Source of the DNA: Deltaproteobacteria bacterium
GTDB taxonomy: Bacteria; Desulfobacterota; Desulfobacteria; Desulfobacterales; JAFDMD01
Direction: 5' to 3'
DNA length: 64,000 nt
Assembly (NCBI GenBank): GCA_019306065.1
Contig: JAFDMF010000007.1
Span: 1-64,000 of the forward strand
Position numbers and translations under genes: made by a program. Positions 8,887 to 17,448 of this stretch are shown here, in pieces (the stretch's first letter is position 1; each line of letters starts with the position of its first letter). The notes beneath the pieces are model-generated. The model was not told the origin of the DNA. It saw only the letters and a list, made by a program, of their open reading frames with translations, and did no database searches.

Positions 8887-10167
8887 ATGGGACATATCGC
8901 CGTAAAAGATGTTTATGAAAAACTCGGAAACAAAATAGATTCCCTTTCTACAAGGGTTGCTTTAAATAAAACCTTTTATGAAATTTTAAAAGAGCTTTAT
9001 ACGGAAAAAGAGGCGGATTTTATTTGCAGGATGCCTTACGGGTTTTCGAGCCTAAAAAAAATAGTAAAAGTTGCCAAGTTTTCGGAAGCGGCTGTTAAAG
9101 AGAGGCTTGCATCCCTTTGTTCAAAAGGGCTTGTTATGGATATTCTATCAAGAGGTAAATTTTATTATATGCTCTCTCCTATGGTTGTAGGAATTTTTGA
9201 ATTTACGATGATGCGCACAGACGATAAGGTTGACTCTAAAAAGATGGCTTCTCTTTTTCACCGATATATGCTTGGAGACGATGAATTTTTCGCTAAAAAT
9301 TTTAAAAGCGGAGATAAAGCGGCTATTATGAGAACTCTGCCTTATGAAGAGGCTATAAAAAAAAATGACGGATATGTAGAGATTCTAAGCTATGAAAAAG
9401 CGAAAGATATTATAGAACAGGCAAAAAAGATTTCCGTAGGGCTTTGCTCTTGCAGGCATGAAAAACTGCATCTTGATAAAAAGGAATGCGACATTCCTTT
9501 AGATACTTGCACAAGTTTTAATAAGTCTGCGGATTTTTTGATAAGAAACAATTTCGCAAAAGAGCTTTCAAAAAGCGGGATGCTGGAAAAACTTGCTCAA
9601 TCAAAAGAAGCCGGGCTTGTATTAAATGCGGATAACGTTCAAAAAAGCGTAAATTATCTGTGTCATTGTTGTAAATGCTGCTGTAATCTTTTTTTGGCTA
9701 TCAATAAGCATGGAATTACCAATATTATTATGACCTCCAATTTTATTGCCCAAATAGACCCGTCTTCATGCGTTGGCTGCGGTTTATGCGCGGATGCCTG
9801 CCCTGTTAACGCTATATCTATGATTGAAGATAAAAACAGCAATGCCAAAAAAGACAGAAGACCGAAAATAGACAAAAAATTTTGTCTGGGCTGCGGAGTA
9901 TGCGGATTAAAATGCAAAACAGAGGCTATAAAATTGATTCCGCGGAAACAGCGGGTTATTACTCCCGAAGATGCTTTGGAAAAGACGCTGCTTCAATGTA
10001 TTGAAAGAGAAACTTTACAATATCAGCTTTTTGACGACCCTAACAGAATAACCCATAAATTTGCCAGAACATTTGTAGGGGCTTTTTTAAGGCTTTCGCC
10101 GGTAAAAAGAGCGCTTGTAAGCGGACGGCTTAAATCCGCTTTTTTAAACTTTGTTAAAAAAGGATAA
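8887..10167 (+). CDS. 4Fe-4S ferredoxin-domain protein with N-terminal winged-helix-like region
   Basis: Two CxxCGxCxxxCP-like clusters (CVGCGLCADACPVNAI, CLGCGVCGLKCKTEAI) plus CHCCKCCCN cluster; N-terminal HTH-like segment. Confidence 0.8.
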   Translation: MGHIAVKDVYEKLGNKIDSLSTRVALNKTFYEILKELYTEKEADFICRMPYGFSSLKKIVKVAKFSEAAVKERLASLCSKGLVMDILSRGKFYYMLSPMVVGIFEFTMMRTDDKVDSKKMASLFHRYMLGDDEFFAKNFKSGDKAAIMRTLPYEEAIKKNDGYVEILSYEKAKDIIEQAKKISVGLCSCRHEKLHLDKKECDIPLDTCTSFNKSADFLIRNNFAKELSKSGMLEKLAQSKEAGLVLNADNVQKSVNYLCHCCKCCCNLFLAINKHGITNIIMTSNFIAQIDPSSCVGCGLCADACPVNAISMIEDKNSNAKKDRRPKIDKKFCLGCGVCGLKCKTEAIKLIPRKQRVITPEDALEKTLLQCIERETLQYQLFDDPNRITHKFARTFVGAFLRLSPVKRALVSGRLKSAFLNFVKKG

Positions 10168-10288
10168 GGGGCGGTTTTTTAGTCTTAACTAACCATATTA
10201 ATTATAACTAAACGGTTTACTTATTGCTTAATAGGGCTTATATATTGGTTAAAAAATATTTTATAAAAAAATAAAAAAGAATTGCATT

Positions 10289-10423
10289 ATGACTGTTGCG
10301 GTTAGAATATCGAACGATTTGATAAAAAAAGCGGAATTAAGATCAAAAGTCGTAAAAAGGTCTTTATCCGGTTAGATTGAATATTGGGCAAAAATCGGAG
10401 AGAAAAAATTTTTGTAGAAGCAA
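10289..10423 (+). pseudogene. ParD-like antitoxin remnant with in-frame TAG
   Basis: Translation MTVAVRISNDLIKKAELRSKVVKRSLSG*IEYWAKIGEKKFL*; IEYWAKIG is characteristic of ParD-like antitoxins. Confidence 0.65.
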
Positions 10424-10441
10424 CGGCAGAATATAATTGAA

Positions 10442-10673
10442 TTAACATTCCGAAAGCAATTTAAAATATTGCTCTCTTGATATTTCGGCGGTTTTCATAT
10501 TGGCTTGTATAATGTTTTTATCGATTTCACCATACTCCGGTATAATGACGGGACGCAAAACTCCTTCTTTAACATAAGCTCTATGAGAGCCGTTTTGCCG
10601 CTCAAAAACAAAGCCCGCTTTTTATAAAAATACATTCAAGTTTTTTCCAATGTATTGGCGTTAAGCGAGGCAA
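10442..10673 (-). pseudogene. hicA: HicA-like toxin, frame-disrupted
   Basis: Frame 1 (L/M)PRLTPIHWKKLECIFIKSG then frame 2 GFVFERQNGSHRAYVKEGVLRPVIIPEYGEIDKNIIQANMKTAEISREQYFKLLSEC*; break at an A5 run. Confidence 0.75.
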
Positions 10674-10999
10674 TGTTTTAAGCTTTTACTATCAGGAGAA
10701 AGAAGATGGAGCGGAATATTAATATAATCTTCTCTGTTTATTTGTTTTGTAGCTTTAGTATCGGCTTCAATAGGCGACGAATAACATTCAATGCCGCGCT
10801 GTTTAAGTGCTGCCTCTAGTACGCCTCGTTCGCAACAAGAAATTAAAAAAACAGTTAAAGCTTCATTTAAATTATTTTTTGCTTCTTCTTTGGTTTTGCC
10901 TTGGGTAAAAACGTCTAATATAGGACATGAAGCAATAAGCCATTTATCTTTTTTTTCTATTTTAACAGGAAGGCTGATCTCCATAGATATGTTAGGCAT
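10661..10999 (-). CDS. hicB: HicB-like antitoxin
   Basis: SLPVKIEKKDKWLIASCPILDVFTQGKTKEEAKNNLNEALTVFLISC; overlaps the downstream HicA start. Confidence 0.8.
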   Translation of the reverse strand: MPNISMEISLPVKIEKKDKWLIASCPILDVFTQGKTKEEAKNNLNEALTVFLISCCERGVLEAALKQRGIECYSSPIEADTKATKQINREDYINIPLHLLSPDSKSLKHCLA

Positions 11000-11360
11000 T
11001 TTTATCTCCGATTTTTATATGAATATAATTTAGTTAAAAAACTAATTAGTTGAAAAACTAACATAACTATCTACATATAAAAAAACATTATTGTCAATAT
11101 ATATATGTCGGCTATTCTATATATAAGCGTCAATATGTTGTGTTGAATAGCATTATATAATTATAAAAAATTATGTTACAAGCATTTTTTTGTCATTGAC
11201 GTCCCATTTGGAAAATAATTATATCATCAAAATAAAAAGAATTTTCAGCCTTATATTAATTCGTTTAAAGTAATATATTTTAAAAGCTCCTGTTTTTTAT
11301 TTTAAATTCTTCTTGAAAAATAAAATAAAATAAAATAATAAAGTTTCCTGTTTAAGTTAA

Positions 11361-11437
11361 AGGCGCGTAGCTCAGCTGGCAAGAGCGCTACCCCGACACG
11401 GTAGAGGTCGTTGGTTCAAGTCCAATCGCGCCTACCA
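11361..11437 (+). tRNA. tRNA-Val (anticodon GAC)
   Basis: Complete cloverleaf: AGGCGCG/CGCGCCT acceptor, GCTC/GAGC D-stem, CTACC-CCGACAC-GGTAG anticodon arm, GTTGG TTCAAGT CCAAT T-arm, ACCA end. Confidence 0.95.
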
Positions 11438-11467
11438 AAAAATTTTATAATCATATCGGACAACCTC

Positions 11468-12751
11468 ATGTTAGACGTCAAAAATATAAGACAAAATTTT
11501 TCTTTAATTAAAAAAGGATTGGAAAACCGCAATGCGGATATTAACCTTGAAGAGCTTATTTTATCGGATGACAAACGAAAAGAGATTCTTTTTGAACTTG
11601 AAGAGCTCAGATATAAGCGAAATAGCGTATCTGACAAAATAGCGGAGTTAAAAAGAGCAAAAGCGGATGCCAATAGTCTTATTTTGGAAATGCGGGAAGT
11701 TTCGGCAAGAATTAAAACTTTGGAAAAGGATTTATCCGATACGGAAGCGGAGATTAATAAAAGGCTTATAGTTATTCCCAATATTCCCCATTCTTCCGCG
11801 CCGGTAGGAAAAAACGAGGCGGATAATAAGCTTGTAAAAAAGGAAGGGACGCCGAAAAATTTTGATTTTGAGCCGAAAGCCCATTGGGATATAGGAGAGG
11901 CTTTAAATATTTTGGATTTTGAAAGAGCGGCAAAAATAACAGGCGCAAGATTTCCTTTATATTACGGCGCAGGGGCAAGATTAGAAAGAGCCTTAATTAA
12001 CTTTATGTTAGATATTCATACAATCGAACATGGATATAAAGAGACGCTTCCTCCTTTTATAGTAAATAGAAACAGTATGACGGCAACAGGGCAGCTTCCG
12101 AAATTCGAAGAAGACCTTTTTAAAATTAAAGGAACCGATTATTTTCTTATTCCTACGGCGGAAGTTCCGGTAACCAACATTTATAATAACGAAATATTGG
12201 CAGAAGCAAATTTACCGATTTTACATACGGCATACACTCCTTGTTTTCGTTCCGAAGCGGGGGCTTACGGAAAGGATACGAGAGGACTTATAAGGCAGCA
12301 TCAGTTTAATAAAGTGGAGCTGGTAAAATTTGTAAAACCGGAAGATTCTTATGCCGAGTTAGAAACTCTTTTAAAAAATGCGGAAGAGATATTAAAAAGA
12401 TTAAAAATTCCTTACCGAGTTGTTACCCTTTGCACCGGAGATTTAGGGTTTTCCGCGGCAAAAACTTATGACATAGAAGTATGGATGCCAGCCCAAGGGG
12501 TTTACAGAGAAATATCTTCCTGCAGCAATTTCGAAGATTTTCAGGCAAGACGGGCAAATATAAGATTTAAAAGAGAAGGCAAAAAGAAAACCGAATTTAT
12601 TCATACCTTAAACGGCTCCGGGCTTGCGGTAGGAAGAACCTTTGCGGCAATACTTGAAAATTTTCAACAAGCAGACGGTTCCGTAACAATTCCGGAGGCG
12701 TTGGTCCCCTACATGAACGGCATTAAAAAAATCGGTTGCCTAACTTCGTAG
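11468..12751 (+). CDS. serS: seryl-tRNA synthetase
   Basis: [22 protein letters not shown]-terminus; [50 protein letters not shown]; start moved inside the 11411 ORF because that overlaps the tRNA. Confidence 0.96.
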   Translation: MLDVKNIRQNFSLIKKGLENRNADINLEELILSDDKRKEILFELEELRYKRNSVSDKIAELKRAKADANSLILEMREVSARIKTLEKDLSDTEAEINKRLIVIPNIPHSSAPVGKNEADNKLVKKEGTPKNFDFEPKAHWDIGEALNILDFERAAKITGARFPLYYGAGARLERALINFMLDIHTIEHGYKETLPPFIVNRNSMTATGQLPKFEEDLFKIKGTDYFLIPTAEVPVTNIYNNEILAEANLPILHTAYTPCFRSEAGAYGKDTRGLIRQHQFNKVELVKFVKPEDSYAELETLLKNAEEILKRLKIPYRVVTLCTGDLGFSAAKTYDIEVWMPAQGVYREISSCSNFEDFQARRANIRFKREGKKKTEFIHTLNGSGLAVGRTFAAILENFQQADGSVTIPEALVPYMNGIKKIGCLTS

Positions 12752-12870
12752 TTTGCCCGTTTGCGGCGTTGAAATTTTTTTTAATCCTCGAAATATTACA
12801 TATATTCCTGCGGTTAAAATTTTCGCAAGCCTTGAAAAAGAACAAACTACTTTTTTGCGTAACGGAATTA
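12738..12870. repeat. Intergenic MITE-like palindromic repeat, family 1 copy B
   Basis: cttcgtagtttgcccg...aatcctcgaaatatt...cctgcggttaaaattttcgcaagccttgaaaa...acaaacta; aligns to reverse complement of copy at 52837. Confidence 0.75.
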
Positions 12871-13887
12871 TACGTTGAAACGGAAATTAATTATATCCCC
12901 GTCCGCCACAATATAAGTTTTTCCTTCAAGCCTTACTGTGCCGGCTTCTTTTGCTTTCGGATACCCGCCCGCTTTTATTAGATCGTTATAAGCGACAACT
13001 TCGGCGCGGATAAACCCTTTTTTAATATCCGAATGTATTACGTCCGCGGCGTCTAATGCGGATGTCCCTTTTTTTATAGTCCAAGCCCTAACCTCGTCTT
13101 TTCCTACGGTAAAAAAGGATATAAGACCAAGCAGATCGTAAGACTTTTTTATCACCCTATCCATAGCCAAATCGGATATGTTGAACTCTTTTAAAAATTC
13201 AAAAGCCTCTTTTTCCGGCATCTGCATTATTTCATGTTCTAATTTTCCTCTTAATACCATTGTGTCGTCATCTGTCTTCTCTGTAAAAGACGGAATATTT
13301 TCATCTTCATCGTCGTTGTTAAATAGTAAAAGTTTCGGCTTTGCGGTTAAAAAAGTAAAACCTCTTAATTGGCGAGCCGTTGCTATTTTCGTATTTTTTC
13401 GGATAGGTTTTTCCGCTTCCAAAAGTTGTAACGCCTCTTTTAATAAAGATAATTCCTGATTATCTATCTGCTTTCCTCTTTTTTTATCTGTGGCAATCCG
13501 TTCTATTCTTTTTTCTGCGGTAATAAAATCCGCAAGAGTCAATTCTTGTTCTAATGTTAAAACATCTTCGTAAGGGGATATTTTATCGTCTGCATAAGCT
13601 TTAAAATTTTTTATTACCTGAATAATAGCGTCGCAGTCTCTTATATTATTATATGCGGTATCCTTTTCCGTTGCGTTTTCCTGTTTTTTGGGAAGAAAAT
13701 ATTTAATCTGAGCATAAATGGTTTTTTGCGGTTCAAACATTGCGGATAATTTGTCTATTCTTTTATCCGGCACAGTTACGGTTTCTAACCTGTCTTCGTT
13801 TTTAAAACCGCTATCAAATTTTTTTGTAAGGGCTTCAAACACCGTTTTTTTGCCGGATAAAGGCAGTCCTATAATTCCGAGTTTCAT
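12868..13887 (-). CDS. ychF: Redox-regulated ribosome-binding GTPase/ATPase YchF
   Basis: MKLGIIGLPLSGKKTVFEAL, C-terminal TGS domain RAWTIKKGTSALDAADVIHSDIKKGFIRAEVVAYNDLI. Confidence 0.93.
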   Translation of the reverse strand: MKLGIIGLPLSGKKTVFEALTKKFDSGFKNEDRLETVTVPDKRIDKLSAMFEPQKTIYAQIKYFLPKKQENATEKDTAYNNIRDCDAIIQVIKNFKAYADDKISPYEDVLTLEQELTLADFITAEKRIERIATDKKRGKQIDNQELSLLKEALQLLEAEKPIRKNTKIATARQLRGFTFLTAKPKLLLFNNDDEDENIPSFTEKTDDDTMVLRGKLEHEIMQMPEKEAFEFLKEFNISDLAMDRVIKKSYDLLGLISFFTVGKDEVRAWTIKKGTSALDAADVIHSDIKKGFIRAEVVAYNDLIKAGGYPKAKEAGTVRLEGKTYIVADGDIINFRFNV

Positions 13888-13900
13888 ATTCCCCCTGTTT

Positions 13901-14046
13901 AAATTTTGCCGTATAATTTCGTAGTTTGCTCGTTTTCTGCGTTATGCTTAAATTTTAAACCGTTACTTATTATTAATAAGCCTGCGGTTAAAATTTTTGC
14001 ATGCCTTACAAACGAACAAACCACTTTGTTATCCGGCGAAATTTTA
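13901..14046. repeat. Intergenic MITE-like palindromic repeat, family 1 copy C
   Basis: aaattttgccgtataatttcgtagtttgctcgttttctgcgttatgcttaaatttt ... gcggttaaaatttttgcatgcc...aacgaacaaaccactttgttatccggcgaaatttt. Confidence 0.75.
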
Positions 14047-14256
14047 TTATTATTTTTTACGATTAAATTTTTTAATAACGGGCGTTTCCTTTGTCCCTTT
14101 TAAAATTAATATAAAAGTTGTTTTAATTCTGTTTGTCAATATTAAAAACTTTTGATGTTTTTTACGCCTTCTTATAACTTGAAAATCGAACTATTATCGG
14201 ATAAGTATTTTTTTAACAAAAAAAATCAAACAATTTAAAAAGCCGGAAGTTTAACA

Positions 14257-17200
14257 ATGAATACCGATTTATCATTTATTACAAACCAAGAAAACATAAG
14301 CCTTAAAAAAAGGTTTAGGGTTTTAATCAAAGATTCATTATTTTTCGATTCCCTTTCCGCATATTTTTATTCAAGCGGTTTTTACGCCGTATATCCGGCG
14401 CTTAAAAATACAAAAAAAATAAGAATTTTAATCGGCATAGGATCGGATAAAAAAACATTCGATATTATAGAAAAAGGAAATATCGATAAACGCCCTCTTC
14501 TTGATTTTTCTTTTGCGGAAACCAAAACAAAGTTTGAAAACCAAGTTAAAACCGAAATGGCAAACTCTGCAGATAATAAAAAAGTGGAAGAAGGAGTTTA
14601 TAAATTTATAGAATGGATAAAAAGCGGCAAACTACAAATTAAAGCCTATCCGTCCCGCAAACTGCATGCCAAACTATACATTATGACATTTAAAGAAGGG
14701 GACAGAGACGCGGGCAGAATTATTACCGGCTCCAGCAATTTTACCAAAAGCGGATTGAGCGATAATTTGGAATTTAACGTAGAGCTTAAAAACAGAAGCG
14801 ATTATGAATTTGCAAAAAAAAAGTTTGAAGAATTATGGCAAGACGCGGTTGACGTAAGCCAAAAATATATAGACACAATTAACGGCAAAACATGGCTTGC
14901 TAAAAACATTACCCCTTATACGCTATACTTAAAGTTTCTTTACGAATATTTTAAAGAAGACCTTAATTTAAGCGACCAAACTTATATACAATATATGCCT
15001 TTCGGTTTTAAAAAATTTGAATATCAACGGCAGGCAATTTTAAACGCAAAAAAAATAGTTTCGGAATACGGCGGAGTTTTTATCGCAGACGTGGTAGGTT
15101 TGGGAAAAACATATATTGCGACAATGCTATCATCGCAGCTTGCAGGAAGAACCCTTGTTATAGCTCCTCCGGCTCTTTTAAAAAAATCTAACCCCGGCTC
15201 TTGGTCCAACCTATTTTCTGATTTTAACGTTCCGGCAGATTTTGAATCCGCAGGCAAGCTTGATCATATCTTAAAAAGAGGAACAGGTAAATATTCAAAC
15301 ATAATAATAGACGAAGCTCATCGTTTTCGTAACGAATCTACCGCAACCTACGGAAAGCTTGCCGAGATATGCCGCGGCAAAAAAGTAATGTTGGTAACCG
15401 CAACCCCCTTAAACAATACCCCGAAAGACATTTTAAGCCTTATTAAACTGTTTCAAGATTCTAAAAAAAGCGGCATTATGGAGGCTCCGGATCTGGAATT
15501 ATTTTTTGGAAGATTAGAAAAAAAATTAAAAAATTTAGACAGAAAAAAAGATTATGACAAATATATAGACATAGTTAAGCAAAACGCAAAACAAATCCGA
15601 AACAAAGTATTAAAACATTTAATGGTGCGCAGAACAAGAAACGAAATAAAAAAATATTTTGCGGAGGATATAAAAAAACAGGGCTTAAAATTTCCCAAAG
15701 TAGAAAGACCGACACCTCTTTTTTATCAACTTAATAAAAAAGAGGATGAAATATTTAATAAAACCATAAAGCTAATTACGGATGATTTTAAATACGCCCG
15801 TTATATGCCGATGCTTTATTATCAAGGAAAAATAAATCAATTTGAAGCTCAATCGCAAAAAAACTTAGGGCGTTTTATGAAAGTTTTGTTAGTTAAAAGA
15901 TTAGAAAGCAGTTTTTTTGCGTTCCGCAATTCCATAGAAAGATTTATTAATTCTTATGAAATTTTTTTAAAGGAGTTTAAAAACGGCTATATTTATATAA
16001 GCAAAAAAGATACCGCTAAAATATTCGAGGCGTTGCAGCAAGATAATGACGAAGTAATTCAAAAATTAATAGATAAAGGCAGGGCGGAAAAATATGAGGC
16101 AAAAGATTTCAATAAAAAATTAAAAACAGATTTGGAATACGATCTTGCAATATTAAAAAATATAGAAGATCTTTGGCGACAAGTTAAAAGAGATCCGAAG
16201 TTGTTAAAATTTAAGGACGAACTTTTACAAAATAAAATTTTAAAGAAAAACCATATAATAATATTTACAGAATCAAAAGAAACCGCAGATTATCTTTATA
16301 AAAACATAAATAGCGCGGATATAGGCAAACCTCTTAAATTTACCGGAGAATCCGGCGAATCTATCCGCGAAAAAGTTTTGGAAAACTTTGACGCAAACGT
16401 CCGCGAGCAAAAAAACGACTACCGAATACTTATTTCAACCGAAGTTCTATCCGAAGGGGTAAACCTGCATCGCGCAAATACGGTTATAAATTACGATATC
16501 CCTTGGAACCCTACGCGGATGATGCAGCGAGCCGGCAGAATCAACCGAGTAGCCGCTCCGTTTAGCAAAATCTATACATTTAATTTTTTCCCTACGGCTC
16601 AGGCAAACAGCCAAATAGGATTAAAAGAGGCTGCAAAAGTAAAAATAAACGCTTTTTTAACCCTTTTGGGCGGAGACGCGGAACTTTTAACCGAAGGAGA
16701 GCCCATAGCCTCCCATCAGCTTTTTGACAAATTAATTTCAAAAACCGCGGTAGAATCAGAAAATGACGAAGAAAGCGAATTAAAATATCTGCATACAATC
16801 AAAGAAATTCGAGAAAACCAACCGGAATTTTTTGAAAAAATAAAAAAACTTCCGCCAAAAGCCCGCAGCGCAAAAAAAAACAAAGAAATTAAAGACGAGC
16901 TTATAACATATTTTAGATCCGGAAAACTTCAGAAATTTTTTATTGCCAACCCAAAAACAAAAGCAAAAGAGTTAGACTTTATAACCGCCGCAGGCGTCAT
17001 AAAAAGCCGGGCGGACGCAAAAACCGAAAAACTTCCCAAAAGAATATACGGACTGCTTAAAAAAAACAAAAACGCATTTAAAGAATCTACAACTCAGGAA
17101 ACAGACGCTCCGTTTGTTAAAAAAGGAGCGGGCAGCGCGGTAAGAATTATAAAAATTTTAAAAGCAACCCTTAAAATCGGCAAACAACTAACCGACGAGC

Positions 17201-17445
17201 AAACAGATTACCTTAAAAAACTTATAACCCGTCTTAACGAAGGCGGCATACCTAAACAGACCTGTAAAAACTGCCTACAAGAATTAAACAAGCTTAACAA
17301 AAATATTTTAAATCCATTAAAAACTTTGGAGGTTTTGCAAACAACTATACCGGATAAGTTTTTGGAAAAGCATTATACGGATCGAGAAAACGAAACTTCC
17401 GAAAAGCGCGAAATAATATTATCTTTATATTTAAGAGGAGAATAA
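14257..17445 (+). CDS. PLD-like (phospholipase D superfamily) domain + SNF2/DEAD superfamily 2 helicase
   Basis: N-terminal LHAKLYIM...GSSNFTKSG (HxK...GSxN PLD-like), DVVGLGKTYIA Walker A, IIDEAHRF Walker B, VTATPLNN, TEVLSEGVNLHRANTVINYDIPWNPTRMMQRAGRINR. Confidence 0.9.
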   Translation: MNTDLSFITNQENISLKKRFRVLIKDSLFFDSLSAYFYSSGFYAVYPALKNTKKIRILIGIGSDKKTFDIIEKGNIDKRPLLDFSFAETKTKFENQVKTEMANSADNKKVEEGVYKFIEWIKSGKLQIKAYPSRKLHAKLYIMTFKEGDRDAGRIITGSSNFTKSGLSDNLEFNVELKNRSDYEFAKKKFEELWQDAVDVSQKYIDTINGKTWLAKNITPYTLYLKFLYEYFKEDLNLSDQTYIQYMPFGFKKFEYQRQAILNAKKIVSEYGGVFIADVVGLGKTYIATMLSSQLAGRTLVIAPPALLKKSNPGSWSNLFSDFNVPADFESAGKLDHILKRGTGKYSNIIIDEAHRFRNESTATYGKLAEICRGKKVMLVTATPLNNTPKDILSLIKLFQDSKKSGIMEAPDLELFFGRLEKKLKNLDRKKDYDKYIDIVKQNAKQIRNKVLKHLMVRRTRNEIKKYFAEDIKKQGLKFPKVERPTPLFYQLNKKEDEIFNKTIKLITDDFKYARYMPMLYYQGKINQFEAQSQKNLGRFMKVLLVKRLESSFFAFRNSIERFINSYEIFLKEFKNGYIYISKKDTAKIFEALQQDNDEVIQKLIDKGRAEKYEAKDFNKKLKTDLEYDLAILKNIEDLWRQVKRDPKLLKFKDELLQNKILKKNHIIIFTESKETADYLYKNINSADIGKPLKFTGESGESIREKVLENFDANVREQKNDYRILISTEVLSEGVNLHRANTVINYDIPWNPTRMMQRAGRINRVAAPFSKIYTFNFFPTAQANSQIGLKEAAKVKINAFLTLLGGDAELLTEGEPIASHQLFDKLISKTAVESENDEESELKYLHTIKEIRENQPEFFEKIKKLPPKARSAKKNKEIKDELITYFRSGKLQKFFIANPKTKAKELDFITAAGVIKSRADAKTEKLPKRIYGLLKKNKNAFKESTTQETDAPFVKKGAGSAVRIIKILKATLKIGKQLTDEQTDYLKKLITRLNEGGIPKQTCKNCLQELNKLNKNILNPLKTLEVLQTTIPDKFLEKHYTDRENETSEKREIILSLYLRGE

Positions 17446-17448
17446 ACA

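Noticed and set aside
11411-11467. Upstream start of the serS ORF at 11411
   Set aside because: It lies inside tRNA-Val; the conserved SerS N-terminus [11 protein letters not shown] begins at 11468.
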